Below, piece after piece: positions 1 through 6,559 of a stretch of DNA of 10,285 nucleotides. Position 1 is the first letter of the stretch. Each line of letters opens with the position of its first letter. Below the pieces are notes generated by a model, which saw nothing but the letters and a program-made list of their open reading frames with translations, made no database searches and was not told the origin of the DNA. Both the position numbers and the translations under genes were made by a program. This stretch comes from Alphaproteobacteria bacterium (GTDB lineage: Bacteria > Pseudomonadota > Alphaproteobacteria > Micropepsales > Micropepsaceae), in the NCBI GenBank assembly GCA_003131925.1, contig PKWC01000171.1, positions 19,181 to 29,465 on the forward strand, written 5' to 3'.

Positions 1-1
1 A

Positions 2-460
2 AGGGGGGCCTGCATCGATCCGCATGGCTATGATGCGGGCAAGAAAATCAAGGGCAAGAAGCGCCACATTCTCGTAGATACGCTCGGCCTGCTGTTGAGC
101 GCCGCGGTGCATTCCGCCGAGCTCCAGGATCGCGACGGCGCTGCATTCGTGGTCGATGCGCGCACGCGAGCGTTGTTCCCATTCATTCTGCGCATCTTCG
201 CCGATGCAGGCTATCAGGGACCGCGTGCCGCGCTGACCGCCGCCAGTTCCGGCAGCTGGATCATTGAAATCGTCAAACGCAACGAATTGCACTCATTCGC
301 CGTGCTGCCGAAACGATGGATAGTCAAGCGCACGATCGCCTGGATCAACCGATGTCGAAGGCTTGCCAAGGATTGGGAGTGCCTCAACCGCAAGGCGCTC
401 GCGTTCCTGCGCCTCGCCTCAATCCGGCTCATGCTTCGAAAACTTTGCAATCCCGTATAA
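2..460 (+). pseudogene. IS5-family transposase, C-terminal part, catalytic Glu changed to Lys
   Basis: The frame is open from base 2 to the TAA at 458-460 and enters from beyond the left edge, so only the C-terminal ~152 residues are visible. Near the window start it reads GYDAGKKIKGKKRHILVDT, followed by LPKRW and NRCRRLAKDWECLNRKALA. Together these are diagnostic of IS5-family (IS427-like) DDE transposases. The second catalytic Asp is present in the ADAGYQG motif (codon 203-205). The glutamate expected in the (V/I)VERT motif is a lysine (IVKRT, codon AAG at 326-328), which a single G-to-A change from GAG would produce. If that assignment is right the enzyme cannot cut DNA. The first catalytic Asp would lie left of the window. 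The TTG at 95 is only an internal codon. The right inverted repeat of the IS probably lies near 460-482, but it cannot be confirmed without the left end. Confidence 0.85.
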
Positions 461-482
461 TGTCTCCGGACAGACTCTTAGG

Positions 483-779
483 CCCGTTACTTCTCCACTG
501 GCCCGCACAATGCCACTCCATGCTGGACACTCAATCATCCTATCCACAACCGCAATCACTGCCCTCGAAGCTCCCAAGCTGGCTGCGCACGGCCCAATTG
601 AAACCCTTCCTCGTCACTCTCAACTGCTCGCCGGTTTGCCCGCGAGGAGCCGCGTTCTCGTTCCAGCCCGATCCCGCAGCGGGCATATTTTGGCATCCTG
701 ATAGTTGGCTGATACCCAGTTCGAGCCGCCCGATTCCGCTTTCTTCTGCTTTGTAAGTATTTGTATTTATTGGAGCAAT
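483..779. other. Gene-free stretch between IS remnant and orphan tRNA repeat
   Basis: I see no credible gene on either strand. Short open frames here have no Shine-Dalgarno sequence and give compositionally odd peptides. The minus-strand frames run through the orphan tRNA 3' copy next door and produce the SSNLSAPT/RVQISPL-type peptides typical of false translation through a tRNA. If 780-824 is the distal end of an integrated element, this stretch is what originally lay downstream of tRNA-Pro(GGG) (inference). Confidence 0.5.
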
Positions 780-824
780 TGGTCGGAGCGGAGAGATTTG
801 AACTCTCGACCCCCAGTCCCCCAG
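780..824 (-). repeat. Orphan 3' part of tRNA-Pro(GGG): distal attachment-site copy
   Basis: These 45 bases are identical to 8763-8807, the 3' part of the intact tRNA-Pro on the same strand. The identity starts exactly at the CCA end (TGG on the plus strand, 780-782). It runs through the discriminator A, 3' acceptor strand, T arm and variable loop into the first base of the anticodon loop, then stops abruptly at 825/8808. An exact copy of a tRNA 3' end, on the 3' side of the intact gene and in the same orientation, is the usual footprint of tyrosine-integrase integration into a tRNA gene. It lacks the D arm and 5' acceptor strand, so it cannot make a tRNA. Confidence 0.93.
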
Positions 825-1223
825 TATGTTCCTGACCCGCCAATTGCGAGGTTTCGTTGGTCGCGACCAAAAAGCGCGCCCGGCGCGACCCGTGCGCTCC
901 GGAAGAAGGTGTTTGTAGCCATAGCCGTCGACGACGCCTGCCTTTCCCCTCGCCGGTCGTCGCAGGTCAAGGGCCTCGAATTCATCGACATCGAACAAGA
1001 CGAATAGTGCTCGGGGCGGCGTGATTCGGACACGCGACCCTCTGCTCCCAAAGCGGACCATTTTTCAAGCAGCCCAAGGGTTTAACTGCAAAACGGGTCG
1101 ATTTCCAGCCTAAATGATTCAATGCGTTAGGGCGGGAGTGCAAAACTTTTTTCGGTCGGCCCTTGGGGGTCCCTTCGGCTTGAGCATATACGGCGAGGGG
1201 CCAAGCCGATTCAGTTGGTGTTT
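825..1223. other. Left inner end of island, no confident gene
   Basis: Apart from the tRNA-Pro(UGG)-like relic at 1011-1058 I see no gene. Notable small structures are a perfect 14-bp palindrome TTGGTCGCGACCAA at 857-870 and a 7-bp inverted repeat CGGCTTG/CAAGCCG at 1176-1182 and 1202-1208. The long minus-strand open frame that covers this stretch and continues to 2892 is a shadow of the plus-strand genes. It shows no domain and no ribosome-binding site. Confidence 0.5.
1011..1058 (-). pseudogene. 3' part of a tRNA-Pro(UGG)-like gene (relic)
   Basis: Read on the minus strand, this folds as the 3' two-thirds of a tRNA. An anticodon stem with one mismatch (1053-1057 with 1041-1045) encloses a 7-base loop TTTGGGA with a U at the wobble position (anticodon UGG, proline). 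Then come a 5-base variable loop, a perfectly paired T stem (GCGTG/CACGC), the T loop TCCGAAT, an acceptor strand CGCCCCG and a discriminator A. CGCCCCG-A is the expected 3' acceptor end of a bacterial tRNA-Pro. After A73 the sequence is GCA rather than CCA, and the D arm and 5' acceptor strand are missing. It is not a copy of the neighbouring tRNA-Pro(GGG), since acceptor, anticodon and T arm all differ. It therefore records a separate tRNA. Confidence 0.75.
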
Positions 1224-1355
1224 TCATTTTACGAAATACGCAAACGCGATAAGGATGGCAAAAATTACCGCTCCCGATAGCACGCCAGCAAAGAATGATC
1301 CTTTGCTTTTTGCGTTGCGCCTCAGAAACGACGTGATGAACGCGAGCGATGGCAC
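1224..1355 (-). CDS. Possible 43-aa single-helix membrane peptide
   Basis: A minus-strand frame ends at the TGA at 1224-1226 and can start at GTG 1355, or at GTG 1373 for 49 aa. The product has a basic N-terminal part (FLRRNAKSKG) followed by a clean ~22-residue hydrophobic stretch (FFAGVLSGAVIFAILIAFAY) and ends FVK, so it would be a single-pass small membrane protein. I see no good Shine-Dalgarno sequence, and the frame overlaps the start of the plus-strand gene at 1349 head-on. The hydrophobic pattern is more gene-like than anything else in this interval, but the call is weak. It could be the surviving 3' end of a longer gene. Confidence 0.27.
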   Translation of the reverse strand: MPSLAFITSFLRRNAKSKGSFFAGVLSGAVIFAILIAFAYFVK

Positions 1356-2101
1356 CCTTGAGCGCTGTCTCACTTTGCGAACGGATCGCCGTTTTCTTTG
1401 GCGGTGTGATATTTATAGGCGTGACATTCGAGATCGTGCTTGCATTTGGCCATTTCCCGCTAATTGAGCCACTAGGATACTGGGGGCCAGTATGGGCGGA
1501 TGCATTAGTTGCCATTGGAGTCGGACTAGAAGTCGCCTTTGGGTTCAGGGGTAGTGGCCTCCAAAGCGAATTAACACGGCGATCAAACGCGTTGTTGGCC
1601 GCAGCCTTGAGAGTTGCCACCGAAGCAAATGCGCGTGCCGCTGCAGCGAATGAGCGGGCCGCGAAAGCGGAATTGCAGCTTGCGCCGCGCTCCTTGGCAA
1701 GAGAACAAGTCGAACAGCTTTTGGAGTTGAAAGGCGTCGTTTCTGCCGTAACCGTAACTTGTGCCGCTGATTTCGAATCAACGAGATTTGCCGCCCAAAT
1801 TGGGATGGCGCTGCAATATGCGGGCGTAGAAGTGCATAGCGGGCAGCCACGGATCGGGCTTACGTGGTCTGGCGTGTATATTGTGGTTCCTACGAAACCA
1901 ACTGAGTTCATTAAAGAACCGCTGTACCAAGCCTTTTCGAAGGCTGGCATAGCAGTCGGTTGCGGGGATCGCAGCCAAACACCGTTGGCTGATCTTTCGC
2001 CGGACCTTCCGGTAATCATGGTGGGAGAGAAGGGTTTCACATACCCGACAATTCCGTATGTCGCCGGGTTCAATCCAGCCGCGATGAAAGCAAGTAAGTA
2101 A
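1349..2101 (+). CDS. Two-helix membrane protein with coiled coil and C-terminal domain, function unknown
   Basis: The product is 250 aa. Residues ~13-34 and ~47-66 are hydrophobic and should form two transmembrane helices. Residues ~72-111 are an Ala/Glu/Arg-rich helix (many ANERAAKAELQ-like heptads) that should be a coiled coil. Residues ~115-250 form a mixed alpha/beta domain without recognisable catalytic motifs. This layout matches an uncharacterised membrane/coiled-coil group I recall from rhizobial genomes, in which ERI-VFFGGVIF and a C-terminal IMVG-like segment recur; I know no function for it. The ATG at 1349 has only a weak GCGAG upstream, but a start here includes the whole first helix. 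The TAA at 2099-2101 is 20 nt before the TPR-sulfotransferase, so the two may be co-transcribed. A regulatory or anchoring role is possible but unsupported. Confidence 0.75.
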   Translation: MAPLSAVSLCERIAVFFGGVIFIGVTFEIVLAFGHFPLIEPLGYWGPVWADALVAIGVGLEVAFGFRGSGLQSELTRRSNALLAAALRVATEANARAAAANERAAKAELQLAPRSLAREQVEQLLELKGVVSAVTVTCAADFESTRFAAQIGMALQYAGVEVHSGQPRIGLTWSGVYIVVPTKPTEFIKEPLYQAFSKAGIAVGCGDRSQTPLADLSPDLPVIMVGEKGFTYPTIPYVAGFNPAAMKASK

Positions 2102-2121
2102 GCGGCGGTAAGGACACAAAA

Positions 2122-3891
2122 ATGCCCGCTCCATCCGTCAACTTCGGGACAGTCGCCCAAATTAGGACACCACCCGGAGTCCGAAACATGCAATCCGTGA
2201 GCCCGACCCTCCAGATTCCCGACGTTGCGTTGCGGCCAGCGTGGGCTGACCGCGGTAGCCTGGCGCAGGCGCGCGCAGATTTGTACAGCCAGCGGCCGGT
2301 CCGCGACCCGAAACTGATCGAAGCGGCCACTGCATTGGAGAATGACGAGACAGGCAACGCAAAGCGGATTGCATCGAAGTTTCTGGCAAAGCATCCGCGA
2401 AGTGCCGATGCGTTGAATATCATGGGCGAAATCGCCGCGCGCGCACACAACGTGAGGGACGCGGAACGTTTTCTCATGCAATGCGTCCAGTGCGCGCCGG
2501 ACCACCCGACCTACCGGTACAACTACGTTGTCGCGCTGATGGAGGGGGACAAGTTGCAGGGCGCGCTTGCGGAAAGCGAAATATTGCTGGCGAAGAATCC
2601 CGACAATCCCCTTTTTCGATGCCTGAAGGCCCATTTGCTGGCCAGGACCAGGAAATACGCCGGGGCGGCAGACCTGTTCCGCGAGTTGACAGTGGCATGT
2701 CCGGATTCCGCCGAGGTCTGGATGGGGCTCGCCAATGCGCTCCGGAGCCTTGGCGGACATACCGACGAGGTCGTTTCGTGCCTGCGGACGGTAACCGGTT
2801 TCGATCCCGCCTGCGGCTCGGCATGGTGGGCCCTGGCGTCCATGAAGACAGTTCGCTTCACGGACGACGATGCCCGTATCATGGAGGAGCAACTCGCAAA
2901 ATCCGGCATCGGCCCGGCCGAGCGCAGCGACCTGTACTATGCGCTCGGCAAGGCTTGCGGGGACGTCAAGCGATACGAAAAGTCATTTCAGTATTATTCG
3001 AAGGGGAATGCGATCCGGCGAGTCGACCTGAACTACAATCCCGATTCGACAACCCGGATGGTGTCGCGCGCCCGGGCGGTCTTCACGCCGGAACTTTTCC
3101 GCGAACTTGAGCATGCCGGCTGTCCTTCGGCGGAGCCGATATTCGTCGTGAGCCTGCAACGCTCGGGTTCTACGCTGACCGAGCAGATTCTCGGTTCCCA
3201 CTCGCAGATCGAAGGCGCGGGCGAACTCCAGACGCTGATCCAGATAGTCGGGGCAGACGTAATGCCGAAAACCGGCCCGGATTATCCCAACGGCATGGAT
3301 CGCCTCACGCCCGACGATCTGCGGTCACTGGGCGAGAAATATCTGGAGCAGACCCGCACCAGGCTGTCACAGGGCAAGCCGTTTTTTGTCGACAAGAACT
3401 GTTACAACATATGGCAGGTCGGCTTGATCCATCTCATGCTGCCCAATGCCAAGATCATCGATGTCCGGCGCCACCCGCTCGCCGCGTGCTGGGCGAATTT
3501 CACGATGAGTTTTGCGCATGCTCCGCCGCTTTCCTACAAGCTCACCGACATAGGCCGCTTCTACCACGATTACGTGTGCCTCATGGCGCACTTCGATCAC
3601 GTCATTCCCGGCAAGATTCATCGTGTCATCTACGAGAATCTCGTGGCGGATCTCGAATGTGAAGTGCGCAGAATGCTCGACTTTATAGGGCTGCCGTTCG
3701 AACCGGGCTGTCTCGAATATTACAAGAGCGACCGCGCCTTCAGTTCATTCAGCAATGAACAGGTGAGACGCCCCATTTTCAAGGAAGGCGTGGACCGCTG
3801 GCGCGCCTACGAACCCTGGCTGGGTCCGCTGAAGGCCGCCCTCGGCCCGGTGCTTGACGCGTATCCCGGGGTGCCCGAATTTCCCGTATAA
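2122..3891 (+). CDS. TPR-repeat sulfotransferase family protein
   Basis: The product is 589 aa. The N-terminal half (~60-300) is helical with TPR-like repeats, for example NIMGEIAARAHNVRDAERFL around 99-118 and further repeats near 133-160, 165-190 and 197-225. The C-terminal half is a sulfotransferase domain. The PAPS 5'-phosphate loop is FVVSLQRSGSTLTEQILGSH at 341-360, followed by GAGEL at 365-369. The 3'-phosphate segment is IIDVRRHPLAACWANF at 445-460. In relatives I know, the residue at 458 (Ala here) is usually a Ser within RHP....(S)NF, so PAPS binding may be altered. Family members transfer sulfate from PAPS to sugars, lipids or proteins; the substrate is unknown here. The ATG at 2122 follows AAGGA with a spacer of ~8 nt. 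The protein lacks a signal peptide and should be cytoplasmic. Confidence 0.92.
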   Translation: MPAPSVNFGTVAQIRTPPGVRNMQSVSPTLQIPDVALRPAWADRGSLAQARADLYSQRPVRDPKLIEAATALENDETGNAKRIASKFLAKHPRSADALNIMGEIAARAHNVRDAERFLMQCVQCAPDHPTYRYNYVVALMEGDKLQGALAESEILLAKNPDNPLFRCLKAHLLARTRKYAGAADLFRELTVACPDSAEVWMGLANALRSLGGHTDEVVSCLRTVTGFDPACGSAWWALASMKTVRFTDDDARIMEEQLAKSGIGPAERSDLYYALGKACGDVKRYEKSFQYYSKGNAIRRVDLNYNPDSTTRMVSRARAVFTPELFRELEHAGCPSAEPIFVVSLQRSGSTLTEQILGSHSQIEGAGELQTLIQIVGADVMPKTGPDYPNGMDRLTPDDLRSLGEKYLEQTRTRLSQGKPFFVDKNCYNIWQVGLIHLMLPNAKIIDVRRHPLAACWANFTMSFAHAPPLSYKLTDIGRFYHDYVCLMAHFDHVIPGKIHRVIYENLVADLECEVRRMLDFIGLPFEPGCLEYYKSDRAFSSFSNEQVRRPIFKEGVDRWRAYEPWLGPLKAALGPVLDAYPGVPEFPV

Positions 3892-4141
3892 GCAAACTCT
3901 CGGTCCTGAATTCGGGGGCCATTCCGCATCGTGCGCATCGCAGGCAAGCGTCCCCACCGGATAAATGGCTTCTCGATGCCTCCGCGATCAGTTGGGACTC
4001 TTTTGCCGAACCGCCTTCTGAAGCGCGGGCAGGCCACGAAGATCGGCATGACGCGCTCGACATCAGTCATGCAGGAGCTGCCCGATTGCCAGGGTGGGTT
4101 TTCCGGCGATAGACTTGAGCCTTCAAGGGGGAGCCGATCCG

Positions 4142-4879
4142 ATGAAAATGCTGTTAATCGCGACGACCGCACTCGTGTGTGTCACTTCGCTTGCCATGGC
4201 GGCCACTTTGCCGGAACGTCAGGCTGGATCAGGCCATAGCGGGCTGGGCACCAATGAGGAATTTCTTTGTACTTACGGCTTTAAGCTCCACGCCTTTAGA
4301 AGTTCCAGTTTGCATTCCTGGCGTTGGGAACGTGCGGCAACTCCGGTCATTGGCAAGGGCGAATCGGTCAACAAGATTATCGTTAAAGATGGTCCGTCTG
4401 AGGGGGGCAGCGGCAATGGATTCCAAGTCGCGATATATACGTCGCACCTGGGCACACCGAGCAACGAACTTGTCCAGGCATCCTCATACGCGTCGGGATG
4501 CGGACGCGTGAAAGTGCCGATTTCCCCGATAAAACTGGAGAACGGAAAGAAATACTGGATTGTGCAAAGCGTAATTATCCCTGAGTCTGGGGGATCAAGC
4601 TCGCTTGTCTGGGTTTACGACACGAAGCGAACTCACGGAGCATTGTCGCAATCCGGGCACTCGAGTTGCTCCTCCGCCGGATCGTGCTTCTATCACCCGG
4701 GGCCCTGGACGCCCATAACAGGAGGAGTTCCCTACGCACGTGTCCGGGAGAGCGCCGGGGCATCGGAACTGAATCGTCCTCCGCAGTCGCAAGGTGCCAG
4801 CGACGGCTCCATATCTCCCGTGGTCGTTCCAACAAGGCGTGGCGGCCATGAAGGCAACATTCCGAGATATCCGCCCTGA
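4142..4879 (+). CDS. Secreted protein of unrecognised family, paralog 1 of 3
   Basis: The product is 245 aa. Residues 1-20 are a signal peptide: MKML, a hydrophobic core, then AMA at 18-20 as signal peptidase I site. The mature part has C43 in FLCTYGFKL, a block near 66-81 (RAATPVIG then NKII), GFQVAIYTSHLG at 93-104, and GCGRVKVPISPIKLENGKKYWIVQS from 119. A Cys-pair loop follows (C176, C182), then HPGPW..ITGGVP..ARVRESAGASELNR and a Pro/Ser-rich tail ending NIPRYPP. The strand pattern ending in PI.L..GKKYWIV resembles secreted choice-of-anchor or jelly-roll-type beta domains, but this is a resemblance only. The four cysteines suggest two disulfides, which fits an extracytoplasmic protein. 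The ATG at 4142 follows GGGGGAG with a 9-nt spacer and gives the same start as the two paralogs. It is a product to be exported; its ligand or role is unknown. Confidence 0.88.
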   Translation: MKMLLIATTALVCVTSLAMAATLPERQAGSGHSGLGTNEEFLCTYGFKLHAFRSSSLHSWRWERAATPVIGKGESVNKIIVKDGPSEGGSGNGFQVAIYTSHLGTPSNELVQASSYASGCGRVKVPISPIKLENGKKYWIVQSVIIPESGGSSSLVWVYDTKRTHGALSQSGHSSCSSAGSCFYHPGPWTPITGGVPYARVRESAGASELNRPPQSQGASDGSISPVVVPTRRGGHEGNIPRYPP

Positions 4880-4979
4880 ATCGTGCCCGCGCTTACAGCA
4901 GCCAACCGACATGGCGCGCCCTAGTGGAGCCATGTGAATTCCGGCGATAGACCGGAGCCCTAAAGGGAGTGCTGATCCG

Positions 4980-5714
4980 ATGAAAATGCTCCTGATCGCG
5001 ACGACCGCTCTCGTGTGTGTCACTTCGCTTGCCGCAGCCGGCACTTTGCCGGAACGCCAGACCGGATCGGGACAGAGTTCGCTCGACTCCAACGACGAAT
5101 TTCTTTGTAATTATGGCTTTAAGATCCACAATTCCAATGTGGACGACTTCTTCTTTTACCTTTGGGAACGAGCGGCAACTCCGGTCATCGGCACGGGCGA
5201 ACCGGTCAACGAGATTATCGTTGCAGACGGCTCATCCACGGGATCGTCCCACTCGGGATTCCAGGTCGCAATATATACGTCGCACCTCGGCAAACCGAAA
5301 ACGAAACTTGTCTCCGGATTCGGAAGCCAGCCGGGATGCGGACGCGTGAAGGTGCCGATTTCTCCGATAACGCTGGAGAAAGGAAAGAAATACTGGATCG
5401 TGCAAAGCGCACTGCGCCCGAGTAATTCCTCGACTCCAAACTCGATTGTCTGGCTTTACGACATGAATCGGACTCACGGAGCATTGTCGCAATCCGGGTC
5501 CTCGGTTTGCTCCGCATCGTGCGTCAGTCACCCCGGGCCCTGGCAGCCCATAACGGGAGGCGTCCCCTTCGCACGTGTCCGGGAGAGCGCCGGGGCATCG
5601 GAATTGAATCGTCCTCGGCAGTCGCAAGGCGCCAGCGTCGGCTCCACAACTCCGGTGGCCGTTCCAACAAGGCGCGGCGGCCATGAGGGCGACATTCCGA
5701 GATATCCGCCCTGA
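4980..5714 (+). CDS. Secreted protein of unrecognised family, paralog 2 of 3
   Basis: The product is 244 aa and nearly identical to its neighbours in the signal peptide (AAA at 18-20), core and tail. Differences cluster in stretches 49-61 (HNSNVDDFFFYL), 82-92, 106-118, 144-158 and 173-183. The Cys pair in the last stretch is C177/C181, three residues apart, against five in paralog 1. C43 and C120 are conserved. The ATG at 4980 follows AAAGGGAG with a spacer of ~10 nt, a good ribosome-binding site. The upstream 100-nt spacer contains a copy of paralog 1's leader, so this gene may have its own promoter or be read through from paralog 1. The stop is at 5712-5714. Function is unknown; see paralog 1 for the fold argument. 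Confidence 0.88.
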   Translation: MKMLLIATTALVCVTSLAAAGTLPERQTGSGQSSLDSNDEFLCNYGFKIHNSNVDDFFFYLWERAATPVIGTGEPVNEIIVADGSSTGSSHSGFQVAIYTSHLGKPKTKLVSGFGSQPGCGRVKVPISPITLEKGKKYWIVQSALRPSNSSTPNSIVWLYDMNRTHGALSQSGSSVCSASCVSHPGPWQPITGGVPFARVRESAGASELNRPRQSQGASVGSTTPVAVPTRRGGHEGDIPRYPP

Positions 5715-5757
5715 ATCGTGCCCGCGTTTACAACAGCCAACAGACAGAGCTGATCCG

Positions 5758-6495
5758 ATGAAAATGCTCCTGATCGCGACGACCGCTCTCGTATGCGTTA
5801 CTTCACTTGCCACAGCGGGCACTTTGCCGGAACGTCAGGCTGGATCTGGCCATAGCAGGCTGGACGCCAATCAGGAGTTTCTTTGTAATTACGGCTTTAA
5901 GCTCCGCGTTTTTGGATATTCCAGTTCCTCCATCTCCCGCTCCTTCGTGTCTTGGGAACGTGCGGCAACTCCGGTCATTGGCAAGGGCACTGCGGTCAAC
6001 GAGATTGTCGTTGAAGATGGTCCGTCTACGGGCACCCCCAGTGGATTCCAAGTCGCAATATATACGTCGCACCTGGGCAAACCGGCAACGGAACTTGTCT
6101 CCGCATCCGCAACGCAGCCGGGATGCGGACGCGTGAAAGTGCCGATTTCCCCGATAACACTGGAGTACGGAAAGAAATACTGGATTGTGCAAAGTGTGCG
6201 GTTGCACCCTCATAATTCCGAGGCTTCAAACTCGATTCGCTGGCTTTACGACCAGAAGCGGACTCACGGAGCATTGTCGCAATCGGGGCACTCGTCATCG
6301 TGCTGCGATCACCCGGGGCCTTGGACGCCCATAACAGGAGGAGTTCCCTTCGCACGCGTCCGGGAGAGCGCCGGGGCATCGGAACTGAATCGTCCTCCGC
6401 AATCGCAAGGCGCCAGCATCGGCGCCATATCTCCCGTGGCCGTTCCAACAAGGCGTGGCGGCCATGAAGGCAACATTCCGAGATATCCGCCCTGA
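5758..6495 (+). CDS. Secreted protein of unrecognised family, paralog 3 of 3
   Basis: The product is 245 aa, with a signal peptide (ATA at 18-20), C43 and C123 conserved, and the same tail ending NIPRYPP. The first variable stretch is three residues longer than in the other two (RVFGYSSSSISRSFVSW, 50-66). The second (86-96) is one shorter. The Cys pair is adjacent (C182, C183). All these length changes are whole codons, so the frame is preserved. The start at 5758 is chosen by alignment with the other two. An in-frame ATG further upstream lies inside paralog 2 and would only add a readthrough peptide without a signal-peptide start. The Shine-Dalgarno region is poor (GAG at 5747-5749) because ~57 nt of leader are missing relative to paralog 2. 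Expression probably depends on transcription, and perhaps translational coupling, from paralog 2, 43 nt upstream. Confidence 0.87.
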   Translation: MKMLLIATTALVCVTSLATAGTLPERQAGSGHSRLDANQEFLCNYGFKLRVFGYSSSSISRSFVSWERAATPVIGKGTAVNEIVVEDGPSTGTPSGFQVAIYTSHLGKPATELVSASATQPGCGRVKVPISPITLEYGKKYWIVQSVRLHPHNSEASNSIRWLYDQKRTHGALSQSGHSSSCCDHPGPWTPITGGVPFARVRESAGASELNRPPQSQGASIGAISPVAVPTRRGGHEGNIPRYPP

Positions 6496-6559
6496 ATCGT
6501 GCCCGCGTTTACAACAGCCAACAGACATGGCGCTCCCACGGGAAGTTTCCTAATCATTG

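Larger units (their letters stand above)
4101..6533 (+). repeat. Tandem triplication of a gene plus its flanks (~0.8-kb unit)
   Basis: Three copies of one gene follow each other, and flanking non-coding DNA is duplicated with them. Upstream of copies 1 and 2 is the block TTCCGGCGATAGAC...GAG(C)C...AAGGG...GATCCG (starting ~4101 and ~4939, offset 838). Downstream of all three stops is TGAATCGTGCCCGCG.TTACA.CAGCCAAC.GACA; after copies 1 and 3 it continues with TGGCGC. The spacer between copies 2 and 3 is 43 nt against 100 nt between copies 1 and 2, so about 57 nt, including the block with the good ribosome-binding site, are missing before copy 3. The unit therefore spread by unequal exchange or slippage of a segment carrying its own leader and trailer. 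Confidence 0.9.

Noticed and set aside
540..1061. 173-codon minus-strand frame rich in GSRGSRVRITPP and GSRVQISPL peptides
   Set aside because: These peptides are the known false translation of tRNA 3' ends; the frame runs through both relics at 1011-1058 and 780-824.
982..2892. 636-codon open frame on the minus strand
   Set aside because: It overlaps two well-supported plus-strand genes, has low-complexity mixed composition, no domain and no ribosome-binding site, and begins or ends in tRNA-like sequence. It is an antisense shadow in GC-rich DNA.
4094..4141. Upstream ATG extension of paralog 1 (and the one at 5683 for paralog 3)
   Set aside because: The extensions would bury the signal peptide, are not shared by all three copies, and for copy 3 lie inside copy 2. 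The ATG aligned in all three copies follows a ribosome-binding site in copies 1 and 2.
4142..6495. Paralog cluster as a diversity-generating retroelement target array
   Set aside because: No reverse transcriptase, template repeat or adenine-biased substitution pattern is visible; differences include codon indels and are better explained by duplication and divergence.
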